From Trichoderma breve (Eukaryota > Ascomycota > Sordariomycetes > Hypocreales > Hypocreaceae), in contig NC_079232.1 in NCBI RefSeq assembly GCF_028502605.1, forward strand, positions 4,216,001 to 4,280,000: a stretch of 64,000 nucleotides of DNA, given 5' to 3'. This document shows positions 1 to 12,392 of the stretch, one piece after another. The translations under genes were made by a program, and so were the position numbers. The notes beneath the pieces were generated by a model, which had not been told where the DNA came from, searched no databases, and worked only from the letters and a program-made list of their open reading frames with translations. Position 1 is the first letter of the stretch; every line of letters starts with the position of its first letter.

Positions 1-527
1 GATACGTTGAAGACATGGCTGATGAGAGCAGCCAAATGGTCGAGTAGATGAAGGTGTAAATTGGTGTAAGGGGAGGTTTATCCTATTTTCTGATGAATGG
101 TGGCACTTCTTTTTATAAGAGAGAATGAAAGTATATTAGAATATTCCACCAGCGTCCTAGAGGTTCCCAAAAGTGTATCCGACAACAATCTCAGTGGCAG
201 ATTCTGAGTTTCGAAGCCCTCTGTTAAACTTTGGTGTAGAGGCCAGAATACATGTACGTGTTCAAAGCCTTGCCCTGAAGGCTACTTGAGGCATTTCGGA
301 GAGAAACGCATACACAGATGCCTCCTTTCATATTTTCCATAGTAAGAATCCATAAACCGACATCCCAAGCATCGATCTTACTGCCAGATCGTGATTTGCC
401 GATTCGTATCTGCGTTGTCAAATCCACTCTCGGATTATTAATTTATAGATCACAGGTAATGGCAAAACATGACAAAACTAATACTCTTATTGTAGCTGAC
501 TTGAAGCAAACCAATGATCTGCATCTG
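1..527. other. Left-edge intergenic stretch
   Basis: No open reading frame here looks coding. The short ORFs on both strands overlap each other and lack splice partners or recognisable motifs. It probably holds 3' flanking sequence of the small membrane protein that ends at 528. Confidence 0.5.
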
Positions 528-941
528 CTATACCGTGTGTAATTTCCAACCTTTGGTCCAGACATAATCTGGCGAACGGCGACGATGGAAAACAACCAAT
601 AGCCAAGCAATGGCAATCAGGGGAATCGCAAACATCAAATAAGCCGATACTACTTTAAGAATCGAGAATTCTCTTGACTCGACAAGATAATGCAGCATAA
701 GAACTGCCGCAACAACAATAAGGAACAAAAGGAGGAGGCAAGCTAAATATGCCGCCAAATACCCCTCATAAGCTTGCAGGCGAGCAGGGCCGGACGAAAA
801 CATGCCGTATTGATTGGGAATGCCCAGCATTTGCTGAATGTTATAGCCACGTCTGGCAAGTGTAACATGGGCAGAATTGACGGTGTTGTTGACGATGCGA
901 TCCTCACCGCGCCACCAGATGAGCTGCTCAGTTCTATTCAT
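528..941 (-). CDS. Small two-helix membrane protein, unknown function
   Basis: A 137-residue protein read from the ATG at 941 (MNRTEQLIWW). The upstream in-frame GTG at 959 is less likely as a start. Residues 1-55 are hydrophilic, then two strongly hydrophobic stretches follow (about residues 62-85 and 98-119), separated by a charged loop containing ESREF. A basic HRRRS segment closes the second helix and places the short C-terminus (VWTKGWKLHTV) probably on the cytosolic side. I do not recognise the family. A YAG acceptor-like site (TTAACTAG) lies just upstream of the start, so an extra 5' exon is possible. Confidence 0.5.
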   Translation of the reverse strand: MNRTEQLIWWRGEDRIVNNTVNSAHVTLARRGYNIQQMLGIPNQYGMFSSGPARLQAYEGYLAAYLACLLLLFLIVVAAVLMLHYLVESREFSILKVVSAYLMFAIPLIAIAWLLVVFHRRRSPDYVWTKGWKLHTV

Positions 942-959
942 GCCAGGAGGTGTCCTCAC

Positions 960-2100
960 GGCTAGTTAAGAAAGGAATCAGTGAAATTGTCCATGTACGA
1001 GGGAGCTGGGTGATGCAGACACGTACACCCATTCTCCTTAGGAAGATGATATGGTGGGAGGGGGGCTGTTTTCTGTGCCATGGCGTGTGGAGTAATGGTT
1101 CACTTAGTGAATGAAGGATGGCAATGTAGTATCTTTAGGTTCTGAATATTTGGGCGAGATTAAGAATTGTTGAGCAGAAGCAAGATGGGACTTCAATTTA
1201 AGGATAAAACATGTATTGCGTGTGAGAGGCTGCCCCTCCCGTGGCAGACAAAGCTAGATCTTGAGCAATTTTTCCGATCCATCTCAATGATGCTTAAGTC
1301 CTAATTTTCTCTCATATTCACGCATATCTATCTATATATAACAAAGTTTACAGGTACCTACTCTATCTTGAGGCTGAGGTGACAAAGTGACATGGAGGAC
1401 GAACATAAACTCTCGATGTTATACTCGTATCTCAATGGCCCACCAGGAAACTGTAGCTAAAGATTTAGCGTGGCGCTAGCAGATCTACACTCTTGATCGG
1501 GTTTTGCATATCAGATGAAGCTTTGACTTAGCTGAAGCGATCACGAACACGCACCGTTACACCAAAGGCATACATCTTCGTTGAGTGGGACAGATATTTT
1601 AGCAAAATCTCCGAGTATCACATGATACACCCCTTTCTTGAAAACTCCTATTTAGTGTAACGCCATAGGCAAACCGTCAATAGAGCATGGCAACGAGGAC
1701 TATCCGCATAGAATCCAAATATTCACATGAGCTAACCGCTCGTCAGCATTGTAAACTGAGAAGTTATACAAGTACTAGCTAGTGTATAAGAAATAGATAG
1801 GTACAGCTAATCTAAACAAAGCATGCCTCCCGAGAGAGTTTCGTCATTTTATGCTTCATGAGTGTATGCGTCTCCAAGCAACGTCGCTGTCATGTGGTCT
1901 CCCCCCAAAATCCAAGGTGAGGAAACGCAATACCAAGTGGTATCATATAACCAAGTAACCGAAATCAAGCCTCTAAGTCGAAAACGCCAACAGGATAGCG
2001 GGAATCGCAGGCCCGCTTTCCCTTCCCTGCTATTCCTGTTCTTCCATTACGTCCACAAATGCCCAAATCACTACGCAGCCCAACGGCGAGTTTCATCGAC
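960..2100. other. Intergenic, no gene seen
   Basis: About 1.1 kb of AT-rich sequence with only short unsupported ORFs. It separates the start of the small membrane protein from the 3' end of the SS18-like gene. The first part presumably contains the membrane protein's promoter. Confidence 0.5.
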
Positions 2101-3575
2101 CTACTGCAAAGCCAAGTTGGGCTGTAGATTCATTGGCGGGCCAGGCATATTAGGCAGCTGGGGTGTCCTCTGGGAAGCGGGACTGGCATGCTGGCTCGGG
2201 GCCATTGGGTTACCAGGCTTCTGGGCCGAGGCCGTCGTGCGGAAGGCTGGCTCCTTCTTGGGGTCGAACGTGGGGAAGACAGCCTGTAGTCGTCGATACA
2301 GATCCTGGATAGACCTATTCCGCTCTTCTCTATCCGCTACAGCATCTGGAGGCGTTGTTGAATTTTCGGCGCCAATTGGTACTGCTCTGGGTCTGAGAGT
2401 CAAGTTCAGTGGAGGTGCACTGAGATATGCTGGACAAGGCGGTCCTTTGACTTCTGGCTTCCTATCTGCCAGTGCAGCCATATATGACAGATTGGCTTGT
2501 AATCGTCGCATGCAACTATGTACCATTAGTTTTGTGTGTCTGTGTCAATATTTTGGCATGTGAAACATACTGCAGATAGTCTTGTTGGAAGTGGTTCTCC
2601 TCCTCGGAAGGTTTCCTGTCTGGGATGTTGCCATTGACAGCGGCAAACTCCTTTTTCATTTCTTGTAGCGTTGTCTGGATCTGGATCGACTCATATAGTA
2701 GCTCGTGGTTGATGTCTAACAGCAAGGCGAACCTCTCCTTTTCCAGAGCCTCTGTTGTAGGGCTCATAGGTACCGCACCCGTTGGGAGACCGGCCATGCC
2801 GCTGGCCGGATTGGAGGAAAATGTCGGTGTCTGAGGGGTGCCCAATCCCATTGGCTGTTGATTTGTCGGCGTCTGTCCCTGGGACATGGGCTGCGGAGTC
2901 GAGAACTGAGGCTGTTGGGGAGGCATGATGTTTGTCGGCGTTCCTTGGGCTGTGCTCGGGGGTCTCTGGGGAGTCGACACCTGGCCCATGGCCTGGTTCG
3001 GCTGCTGCTGCTGTTGTTGTTGAGCTTGTTGTTGCTGTTGCTGTTGCTGTTGCTGAGCTTGTTGCTGCTGTTGCATTCGTTGCATCATCATCTGCTGCTG
3101 CTGAGGCATGCCGGGCTGGCCCATGGGGAAGCCCGGCATTCCAGCACCCATCATGTAGTTATTCGGAACGAAGCCTTGAGGTCCGACACCCGCGGGGAGG
3201 ACTTGGCCGTACGCCGCGCCGGGGAATTGCTGCTGGTAAGCCACTGTTGCACGGTCAGCACATGCTCGCTTGGCCTGTTGCCTGTCGCGCGACTGCTTGT
3301 AAGGGGAGAAGAGACGCACTCTGATTGTTTGGCGCCATGCCCGGCATGCCCTGCGACGGCATCATGCCTTGCGACTGCATCATGGAGTTTGCCGAGTTTG
3401 CGTCGGCCATCATGTGCGGGTTCGCTCCAGGAAACGCCCCTTGAGGCGCCATGCCGGCGAATTGCTGCTGGCGGTTGAACATGACCTGCTGGCCCGGCTG
3501 CATTCCTTGCTGCGGTGTGCCCGCGGGGTTGAAGTTGGGCGCGGCATTGCCAAAGCCGTAGTTGTTCGCGTACAT
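2101..3575 (-). CDS. SS18/SSXT-family Q-rich protein (probable SWI/SNF-associated)
   Basis: Three exons: 3575-3320, 3243-2571 and 2515-2101, joined by introns with GTGCGT and GTATGT donors; phase is kept at both junctions. The product is about 447 aa. The N-terminal half is rich in Gln, Met, Pro and Gly, with long Gln runs encoded by CAG/CAA around 3000-3110 and FxPxG-type repeats. Around residues 245-320 is a helical region (LLLDINHELLYESI ... YLQHCMRRLQANLSYMAALAD) that matches the layout of the SSXT/SS18 domain: a LLDxNxxLI helix, then YQxxLxRNLxYLAxIAD. In animals SS18 is a subunit of BAF-type SWI/SNF remodellers, and a similar nuclear coactivator role is inferred here. The tail is Pro/Ser rich. 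The domain call rests on pattern recognition only. Confidence 0.75.
2995..3115 (-). repeat. CAG/CAA trinucleotide tract encoding polyglutamine
   Basis: On the + strand the tract reads as CTG/TTG triplets interrupted by AGC, encoding two Gln runs separated by Ala and a QQQQxMMMQRMQ segment. It lies within exon 2 of the SS18-like gene. Such tracts are length-variable between strains. Confidence 0.8.
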
Positions 3576-4737
3576 GGCTGGCGATGGATTGCACCGGTCG
3601 TGTCGTGTCCAGAGGGCGATGGCGATGGCGAGGGAGGAATGGCGAAGTAAAGTGGCGAGACTCGGTGCTGTAGATTATATGTAGTTGGACGGACGGATTG
3701 GCTGAGAAGAAGTTGTAGATGGAAAATGGCCTTAGCGGGTCAGAGAAGCGCGAAAGTGGCCTAGCCTGTCCTTTGCAGTCGCGAAATGACGTGAGATGCC
3801 GATGCCGATACGCTGGGAGTATCGCCAAAAGACACCAGAGATGGAGAGAAATAAAGGGCAAGTGTAATGACTTTTATGAAGTGAGACGATTGACTGCAAG
3901 AGAATAAACACAAGAGACTTGTCCTTGTTTTTATATCTTCCTATCTGCGCGTGTTTATTTATAGTTTTGCGGATGGAGCAGCAAAGTTTTGCTGGCGCTC
4001 GGAAAAATGCGACGGCTTGTGTAACTTGGCCAGCTTATTGGATTGCATCTGATGAGATGAGCAAAGTCGGGCTGCAAGCCTCGGGCCGTGCCTCTGCTGA
4101 ATAAGCTGGCGAGAGTTGCTGAGAGACGCAGATAATGGAAGAGATTCTTGGGCTTTTGATCAGGTAGAAGTGATGTGATGCTGGTATCAGGTACGGAAGA
4201 ACAGCAGCAGAGCTATATGTGTAAGAAGTATATACTACCGAGAGGAAGTTATACTGCACGTATACTGTCATGTCAACTTTGTAGTATATAAATTCAGCCA
4301 CAGGTAAGGTAACTTCAGCATGAAATTGAACAAGCGGGTGTGCCTTTCATAACTTGTATCTTGTTCATCACTCGTACCTAAACATGAGCCCATTCGTCAT
4401 CATCATTTCTCATCAGTCCAAGATAGGAATGTCCAATACTATTTTACAACAAAGTCCACGCCCCTTTTAACCAATCACCATAAATACGACAAGCTGAAAT
4501 GCGATTATAAATCTCATCCGTGATTCACACAGACACTCAGCAACGTTATGCGTCGAGACGCCGGCTTACTCCACGAATAATACCGGCCACCAGCCAACGT
4601 AATTGTCGACACAGCTTTACTGTCTCAGCCTCGAATCATGTTTCCACGTATAAAGCGCGCAATGACCACCAAAGGCCGTTGTAACTCTGGCTGCAATCTG
4701 GATGCCACTCATTCACCACACAATCAAGTGAATTCAC
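3576..4737. other. Intergenic, promoter of the SS18-like gene
   Basis: About 1.16 kb upstream of the SS18-like start and downstream of the GDSL esterase stop. The ORFs seen here have no motifs and fall in several frames. No RNA gene was recognised. Confidence 0.5.
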
Positions 4738-5829
4738 TTAGTGGTAGATGGTGCCGTATTTCGATCTTCCTTCCAGCAGGTTGATAAACTCATCGGCAAC
4801 ATGTTCGCATGTCCTCTCTGATGGGTGCACCTCGTCATACCTAATTCAATCTCAAGTCAGAGTTCCAATTGTCACCTATACCGTCTCAAAATCACGCTAT
4901 GAGAGCACTCACCACACAAAATTCGACTGCGGCTCCGTCGACTGGAAGCATCCCGAGTCTCCGCATCCTCTCCAAGACCCAGTAATGTCAACCGGCTCTG
5001 TATAATACTTGGTTGGGTCTGAACGCAAATCCAGTAACATCGAGTGCACATCCAGTAAGCTGACAGTAGCCCCTGGCCAGCGCTTCTTGACCAATAAGTT
5101 ATACGGCGCTCCCGTGGCGAACATTGTGTTGGCACTGGTCAAGAATTCCTCCATCTTATACTGAGTGTCCGTCGTGTTGTATGTTGCCTTGTTTCCCCAA
5201 TACTCATTATTTCCCGTTCCGCCGTTCGCGATAGAAGCATACATCGGCGAGAGCTGTAGTGGCAGCACGTTCAGAAGCACAAATTGCCTGCCCCCCAGCT
5301 TGTAAACGCCGTCAAAGGCTTTCCAGACACACTCTACAAAGTCTGTGATGGTAGCGCCATTGACTTGGTTGTTGCCCAAGAATCCATCAATTCCTAGGTC
5401 ATTGGTACCGATCCACAGCGCATAGACAGTGTTGTCCGGCCTCCTATCTGGATACAAGCCCTTGTAGCCGAGATCTGTCTTAAATGCTGGGACCTCGTAA
5501 TCCAAGATGGATGGGAACGGCCCGTTGATGTTGCTGAGAAAGTGTTGGGTGACGCTATCAGAACACATGCCGCCGGCAACGGCATAGTCGTAGAGCTTGG
5601 CTCCGGTCTTTTGTGCTACGAGTCTTGGCCAGGCATAACCGCCTACTGACGTTGCATTGTTCACGGGTAGAAGCTGGCCTGGAGGAGGCAGTGCATTGTT
5701 GGCAAAAATGTAGTTGAGACGGCCTTCGTCTGTATAGCTGTCGCCGAATGTGACCAGATTGCTCAGCTTCCGCAGGCCGGTTGTGCTTGCCGCCGTGACG
5801 GCAGCGGCGTATAATAGAAGAGGAAGCAT
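4738..5829 (-). CDS. Secreted SGNH/GDSL esterase (acetylesterase-like, CE16 type)
   Basis: Two exons, 5829-4913 and 4840-4738, with a 72-nt intron (GTGAGT donor, TTAG acceptor). The product is 339 aa. An N-terminal signal peptide is visible (LLLYAAAVTAAS). The SGNH blocks are all present: block I FGDSYTD (Ser nucleophile, about residue 30), the Gly of block II (AVAGG), block III GTNDLG (Asn), and block V DEVHPS supplying the catalytic Asp and His. Block V lies entirely in the second exon, so the gene is incomplete without the splice. Several N-x-S/T sequons support secretion. Fungal members of this family deacetylate plant polysaccharide fragments; the exact substrate cannot be read from sequence. 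Confidence 0.9.
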
Positions 5830-6850
5830 CTTGATTTATGTGTGCAGGTTTATTGCGCCGGACGGAAGATTGTCGACAGAAACCCTTGATATCAGCAACT
5901 GACATGATATTTATACATTATCAAGTTCGGTCGACCGGATGCCATTCACGAGAGTTGGACAAATTATTCGGGTTTATAAATCATATGCACGATTTTGGTA
6001 ATAGACATCAACCGACGGTAATTGTTCAACTATACGATCCCAAATAAATGGGCCACTATGCCTGGCCAATCGTGGAATATAAGAGACCCGGCCTTTTTTA
6101 GATGCCGAAATCCCCAGATCCGTTGTCCGGCACATCTTCCCCGCATTATCGCCATTGCAATGGAGACTGTAGAAGATCACATGCCCAATTACAAGATCCC
6201 CTCTATTTGACATTTTGGATAGCACAATCGGTTGGTTCATAATGTTGTTGTTAAAATTTGAAAAGGTGAAATATGTAAGGTGTATGAACGGTCTCTTTAG
6301 CTACATGCAGCACACCTTCATACATGTAGCACAAACGGTCCATCACAAAGTCTGCTCCTCAACACCATCATAGGACATGCAGAGAGAGTCATCAGAATTA
6401 GTAATTGCCGTCGGCTATAATGCACCGTCTTCTTTACCCCAGATTTCCAACCCTCTTTCCTATTTCGATGATAGAGCTTCTTATGCCGAGCCATCATGGC
6501 CTCCGAATGATACTCCGAGAATAGTTCATTGGGTCGGATGGTAGCAAAAGTGCGTCATTTCAATAAGTTGCTCTTATTCAAATTGATTCTATGGAGATAA
6601 ATACTATGTTTTCTATATTCACTAAGCATAAACAGCAACCCTCGCGAGAAGGAATCACATAGCTCGGCATCGTATCACCTTTAGCGTAAATTCGTTCTTC
6701 GAGAGCCTAGTCCTATTACATTATATGCTCAACTTTGGTATATGACAAACACGCTGTAAATATGAGTAGCAATTCTCCTTCAATCCTCCCAAAGCATTCT
6801 CAAGCAGACCTAGCCATCCACACGATTCAGCTCCCCCCATTATGAGTTTC
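5830..6850. other. Intergenic, esterase promoter region
   Basis: About 1 kb between two genes in the same orientation. It includes the promoter of the secreted esterase and the 3' flank of the dienelactone hydrolase gene. No supported coding sequence. Confidence 0.5.
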
Positions 6851-7837
6851 TCAGGAAGGCTGTGTAAAATTGCTAAAATGGGCCGTAAACCACTTGATGC
6901 ACTGCTCAGTCGCATCGTCCGCCTGCTGCAAAGAGTCAGGAAACTTGTGGTCCGCTCGCACACAAAATCCATGTCCAGCCTTTAGATAGATAGTTAATTC
7001 TCCGCGAGCTGGTTCGGGCTTCGCCTCAACAATGGCTCTGATAGCCTCAGCCTTTTCCACAGAGAGGTAGTCATCGTGCTCGGCCATCGCAAACGACACT
7101 GGCAACTTCAAGTTTTCAATGTCGCTGTTGAGACTTAACATACTTGGGTGTCCGGTGAATCCAGCGTCAATCAGCGGTCGTCCGTCGATTGTATCTCCGC
7201 GACCCAGCAGAATGACTTGCTTGCCGCCCCAGCAGAAGCCCGCGGCGCCAACTGGTAGTGAGGCGCCTTCTTCCTTGCGGAGCTGCTCAAAGAAGCCTTT
7301 GACTCTTGGCCATGCCCTGGTGGGCCAATTGTAGGTGATAAAGGGCAACATGCCGCCAAGAGCGTGGAAGAAGTGATAGCTACAAGTCCGTTCGAGCTGC
7401 GTGTTAGCAACTGTAGCTCAATTTCCACAATGGTGTTTAGCATGGTACTTGCATTTTGGAGAAGATTCCAGCTTCCTTCGATGATATAATTTTCATGTCG
7501 TCAATCATGTACAACGGTGCAGGTCGGCCTGCAACAATCAGCCTTCAATGTCTAAAGCGTGCTTCATGAGCCATGGGTTGTATATCGAGGCTGACTTACC
7601 ATTCATGAAATCCGGAGCATACACCTTGAACCCGCCCTGGTCGGCATACTTATCTGCAAGAAGCCTTGTATTGACAAAGGCCCATCCAAATGCATCTGGA
7701 ATTATGACGGCAATGCCTTTGGGGGGCGTCCCATCAGCTGGTTCAACGACGTAGGTCTCGAGACCATAGGCGCGAGTGACAGTTCCCCGCGGCTCGCCTT
7801 CGTGGACCGAGCCGCGGTAACAATCCGGGCACGACAT
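6851..7837 (-). CDS. Dienelactone-hydrolase-family alpha/beta hydrolase
   Basis: Three exons, 7837-7600, 7528-7449 and 7396-6851, giving 287 aa. The donors are GTAAGT and GTACCA. The second acceptor is the AACACGCAG site, because using the closer TTGTAG breaks the frame. The protein begins MSCPDCYRGSVHEG, as is typical of fungal members. The Cys-Asp-His triad is visible: Cys in GAAGFCWGGKQ, Asp in AEHDDYLS and His in KAGHGF. No signal peptide, so it is probably cytosolic. Family members hydrolyse dienelactones in chlorocatechol pathways, but most fungal paralogues have unknown substrates. Confidence 0.92.
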
Positions 7838-10800
7838 TTTGTAGAGTTTTTACTTAATTTTCCGATGCAAGAGAGGTGGTGAATTGAGAATGGCGAACGG
7901 AATTGGCTGGAAAGGTGAATATTTGAAGTTCATTTTGTCTGTATTTATCAGATGAGGAGAGGGGAATTTCACATGCCCGGAGATAAGGATAGCAACATCC
8001 GGCAGTCTTAAAATCGAAAAACTTCATCATTTTTCAAATAATTTTAAAATTGTCTACGCGCAGATCATGCCATTGAAAGAAGAAAATTAGACTAAATACG
8101 TATGCATAACAGCTTACACGGAGCGTGAGAACCAGCGACACCTTTGTTAGTAGTGTTGGTAGTGCCCGCTTGTGAGAGCTTGCACTGAGCCACCCTACAC
8201 CACCATGCGAAAATTGAATGCGAACGTTGAACTTATATGTTTGGCGATACCTTGGTTGCGTTAACCGATGAAAATACTCTGTAACCCATGAATTAAATGA
8301 ATAGGTATCGAGTCCTTATCATGAGTCGTCACCACTAGGTAGAATAACAGGGTAAAGTCAATGTAGTAGTATTCACCGATCAAATCATGCGTTTTCGGCA
8401 CCGGTTCGGCAGCGCTAACACTAGACTCAACTTCGAGTCGAATGGCAGCCAATGAGTGTTACTGAACGCTCAGTTGTTACTCTCCGATGCTTCTTAGGTA
8501 GGAAACCCATCAAAGACGTAGTTACCCATGGATGTCTGATGGATTGAGCCAGAAAGCTGACAAATTTGAAAGTACATATAATGAAGAAACGATAGTACAA
8601 GGCAACTGTGTACGCATTAGGGATATGGTCTTCGAATACTCAAGATACTCGCTAATGTTGTAGGAAACAGTTGTATTGAAGAATACAGATAACTTCTATG
8701 TACCATTCTTTTCGCCGATCGGTATTCTAATAATGCTACCGTATAGTTTTCGTGGTCCTTTGGTTGCATGCTTTGCTTCTTGATCAGACTACCACCGCCA
8801 AGGCTTGGTTTTGATGATGCTTCTCTGTGTAAGTCGGTGTAGACTCTCAACAGAGTCCTGTCTGTCCGAGAGCAGTTAACCCGAGACCTCGTTTTCTATT
8901 CAAATGATATCAACACTGTGACAAACGATAGTCGTGGATGGTTGTATCTCATCCATGGCGCCAGATAGCAAAGATCCCTCCGCCCGAATGGTCCCGTAGA
9001 TGTAGAAAGTGTGGTTGCCAATCTTTCACGAATGACCCGAAAGGTCAATAATGACCTTTGTCTTGACGCTGCCATTACTCGGCTCTCGTCGGTTCACGGC
9101 TAAGCACAGACATGTGCGGCCCACGAGCCCCCATCTTCATCTCAAGCCGAAGAAGCAAGGAGAGCATCCAGGAGCCCACGCGCACCGCCGCCAAGGCGAA
9201 CAAGACAAGATAAAGGAATCAAGCTTCTTCTGCAAGCTTCGACTAGACCTCGAATAGGCAGCAGGGGGGATCATGAGAGGTCTCCATTGGGCAGGAGGAA
9301 CTGTTCTTAGGACCCCCAGTATTGCTAGGCTAATAAGATGCCGGCGTCAAGGGGGATTTTTAAAGTTAACGTTACGGGCAGCGGTTCGAGAAAAGGACAA
9401 GGGGAGGCTATACTTTTAGAGTATCTGAACTGATGAAGGGATGTTCTTGAGTGCCGTTTCGCGTTGCATGTTTAGCGCGTTGCCGTCTATGGCAAAAATG
9501 GCGCGGGCAAGGGAGATCGATAGTCGGAGGCATCTAAATTTCAAGCTTCTTTCTGGAATAGGAAGGCCGTGAGATACGAACGTCGCACGGCGCGGCATGC
9601 GAACATTGCGACCTACCGCTCTGGCAATTAGGGGGTTGTCATGATAAAAGTTCCTCTTTATATGTGTATGTTTGCGAGGGTGAGACTGCGCGGAAATGTC
9701 GGAGAGCGAGGCCGGATTTCTAAACGGTAGATTTGGTGGGCTGCGCTGACGATAGTCTGAGTTTGGTGTTTTATACGAGAGGCTAGAGTTGGAGCCCTGG
9801 TCATTCACGGTGAGCGACCTTTGGTCATGAGTGAAGACTATCGGGAATATGGCTGAAATGTGTGATATCGGCGAAATGAGACGATTTGAAGCAGCCCATA
9901 TCTTTGCCGCTCCGAGCAATAACGTGCCGAGATCCTGCATACATGTAGTTGCCGTATCAGTGCCCATAGACATGTCCGATGTAGATTGAGGACGGGATTT
10001 GTATAGGCTGCCTCTGCGCATTGGCGCCAAGGATGGCCAATAAATCTATTGGCTTTAGTCAATATCCAAGTCCATCCTCTGCACCCCTTTGTATTTGTAA
10101 CGTGTCAAATGGAGAGATGGTGGTTTACAAGACCGCAGCCAAGACCAAAGTAATGATTTCTTCGTCCCTTCTCTCCACCACCTCCTCGTGTACTTTGGAG
10201 AATGCGCTGATCGACAGGAACCCTGTATGTTCCTGTTCCTGCACCCGTCAAACGCATGCTTACCTCTTGTCAGGGGCACCCGATTGGTGGGATCCGCGGC
10301 TGTCGGTCCGAAGCCTCAAGCATTCCAGAGCCAGGCAAGTCCATGGCTGTTTCTTTGTCAAGTCTCCGCATCATCTTTCGGAGCCTTGTTGTTTCCCCGA
10401 AATGTTTCTGTTTTGTTTCATGCGGCGGTGAATAAGCGGGAAATATTCATTCCAAGGACTTGGCGGCTGGCTGATTCTCCTACGGGGCGCTTACAAGGCC
10501 CTTTGCGTGTTTGTTTGGACAAGGCAGTGGCTGGCGGACCATCGCTCGAATTGACAACACGTGAATGTCTATCAAGTAGAGGATAGCATGTGAATATTTT
10601 ACGTTTATGAGTATGCGATTAAGTGATCTTCAGTTCCATCTCTTTCTTAAAACGGCCGCTCGTTGCAAGTTGATTTGATGGGCTTGGCGTCTTGGCTCAT
10701 CATGGCCGCTTACACACATACACGGCTTACTAGTAACACTGGCAAATACTACTCGCAGTATCATGATAACCAGCTTCCATACGCAGCGGTGGGACCAGAC

Positions 10801-11522
10801 AAGGGAGCCTCTGCATCACAGCCTCATGGTTTCGTCGCAGTGGTTCAGGTCCACATGGCACCCCTGTGCTGGAGCTGGTAGTCACAAGAGAAGCGTGTGT
10901 GTAAGTGGCTGGGATAGACTCCAGACATTTTAGCCTGGTCACGATCTGTGTTTGACAGCATCTGGCATTTCTTTCCCCCACAATGGCGCCGTCAACAGGT
11001 TAATTGGACCACCCAAGTCGGTTGCCGCCCAGCGTGGCCGCGAGTTGGCCTTCGTTATTACCGGGGTCGGTGTCAATGCCGCCCATGTGAATGATTATCT
11101 CGTAGGATTCCAACAATGCATAGAATGCCAAGAGACCAGTGTGGTGACCTCGAGACTCGGTAGCATTGGGGGTCAGAGATGGTGGGAGATGGCATGCCCC
11201 AATCTGGGAGGTTGACTCTGCTATTCATGGCATCAGCAACATGCCTGTCCCCCTTTCACGCCAGATGTAACGGAACGACTGCCGCATCGCTGGCAAACCT
11301 TTACAATGGGTCTAGCTCGGTATTCTTTCCTAAATCTAATGGATTGCTTCGTGCCTTGTCTGTATGAGGTTTCGAATAACTACTTAAGAGACTACTTGTC
11401 TCTCATCTCTCCAACCAGCCTTTCCCTTGGATCTACCATACAACAACAGTCTCTGACAGCTCGACTCAATTGGATCATTGACCTAAGACAAACTTGTAAC
11501 ACTCTCACATACGATCATCACA
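7838..11522. other. Gene-poor 3.7-kb region
   Basis: No gene can be supported. There are several ORFs of 60-200 codons, the longest on the minus strand near 9416-10021, but none has recognisable motifs, good intron signals or a consistent frame. The last few hundred bases upstream of 11523 are pyrimidine-rich and act as promoter and 5' UTR of the LPMO-like gene. No tRNA or rRNA was seen. Confidence 0.45.
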
Positions 11523-12227
11523 ATGAAGGTCTTCACTTTCGCCTCTATTCTTGGCCTCGTCGCCATGGCTCAGGCCCACATGGAACTCTCATGGCCTTAT
11601 GCCTTCCGCTCCAAGTTCAACCCCAACGTGCCTGAGGCTCTGCGAGACTACAGCATGACCAACCCGCTGTTCCAGGCCGGCGGCAACTATCCTTGCAAGG
11701 GATACCAAGTCGACTTCAACAAGCCTGAGGGCAAGTCAGTCGTCACCTGGCAAGCTGGAGGCACTTACAACTTGACCCTCTCCGGCTCTGCCACTCACGA
11801 GGGAGGCAGCTGCCAAGTCTCTCTGTCCTACGACCAGGGCCGAACCTGGAAGGCCTTCCACTCGTGGATCGGCCAGTGCCCTCTCAAGCCCACCTGGAGC
11901 TTCACCCTGCCCAACGACACGCCTGCTGGAGACGCCATCTTCTCGTGGACCTGGTTCAACAAGATTGGAAACCGTGAGATGTACATGAACTGCGCCCACG
12001 TCACCATCCAGGGCCGAAGCAAAGCCGCTCGCAGCCCGTCCGACCCGTTCAGCAGCCGTCCTTCTCAGTTTGTTGCCAACGTTAACAACGGCTGCGGTAC
12101 TCTCGAGGGCAAGGATGTGCTCTTCCCCAACCCTGGCCCGGATACCGACTTCAACTCTGCCGGCACTGCTCCTCCCACTGGCACATGCAACACTGGCAGG
12201 CGCAGCGCCCAGCCGTTGAACGTGTAA
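11523..12227 (+). CDS. Secreted LPMO-like protein (AA11-like copper monooxygenase)
   Basis: Intronless, 234 aa. A signal peptide (MKVFTFASILGLVAMAQA) is followed directly by His-Met, so cleavage would expose an N-terminal His. That His is one arm of the copper histidine brace of lytic polysaccharide monooxygenases. The second His is in the segment SATHEGGSCQVSLSYD, about residue 91. Conserved Cys residues are in YPCKGYQ, GQCPLKP, YMNCAHV and NNGCGT. The HM start and the GGSCQxSxSYD core recall AA11 (chitin-active) enzymes, but the exact AA family is uncertain. It probably acts outside the cell on chitin or another polysaccharide. Whether it is catalytically active is not shown by sequence alone. 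Confidence 0.8.
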   Translation: MKVFTFASILGLVAMAQAHMELSWPYAFRSKFNPNVPEALRDYSMTNPLFQAGGNYPCKGYQVDFNKPEGKSVVTWQAGGTYNLTLSGSATHEGGSCQVSLSYDQGRTWKAFHSWIGQCPLKPTWSFTLPNDTPAGDAIFSWTWFNKIGNREMYMNCAHVTIQGRSKAARSPSDPFSSRPSQFVANVNNGCGTLEGKDVLFPNPGPDTDFNSAGTAPPTGTCNTGRRSAQPLNV

Positions 12228-12392
12228 ATCGGAAAGGATATCTGTCTAAAACTTGAAAGGAAATCGAGAAAGTGAGATGTTAGCATTGGGAGGCTAGCTG
12301 CGGTTGTGAATCTGATTCAGTATATATATTTTTGAGAAGAGGCTTTGTACATACGGGTGGTCTTTGAACTTCACTGGACTCTCTTCAAATAG

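Noticed and set aside
1862..2563. Plus-strand ORF of 233 codons
   Set aside because: Largely antisense to exon 3 of the SS18-like gene; composition reflects the opposite strand.
2858..3478. Plus-strand Leu-rich and Val/Ala-rich ORFs
   Set aside because: Antisense of the CAG/CAA tract; poly-Leu and poly-Ala are artefacts of reading the Gln repeat on the other strand or frame.
9416..10021. Minus-strand ORF of about 200 codons
   Set aside because: The first codon at 10030 is TTG; the ATG gives about 200 residues with no motif, a Ser/Arg/Ile-rich composition and no splice partners. It looks like chance openness.
10952..11215. Possible SGNH-like fragment on the minus strand (IIIHMGGIDTDPGNN)
   Set aside because: It resembles a block III motif only loosely, has stops close by and none of the other blocks; the plus-strand reading is equally open.
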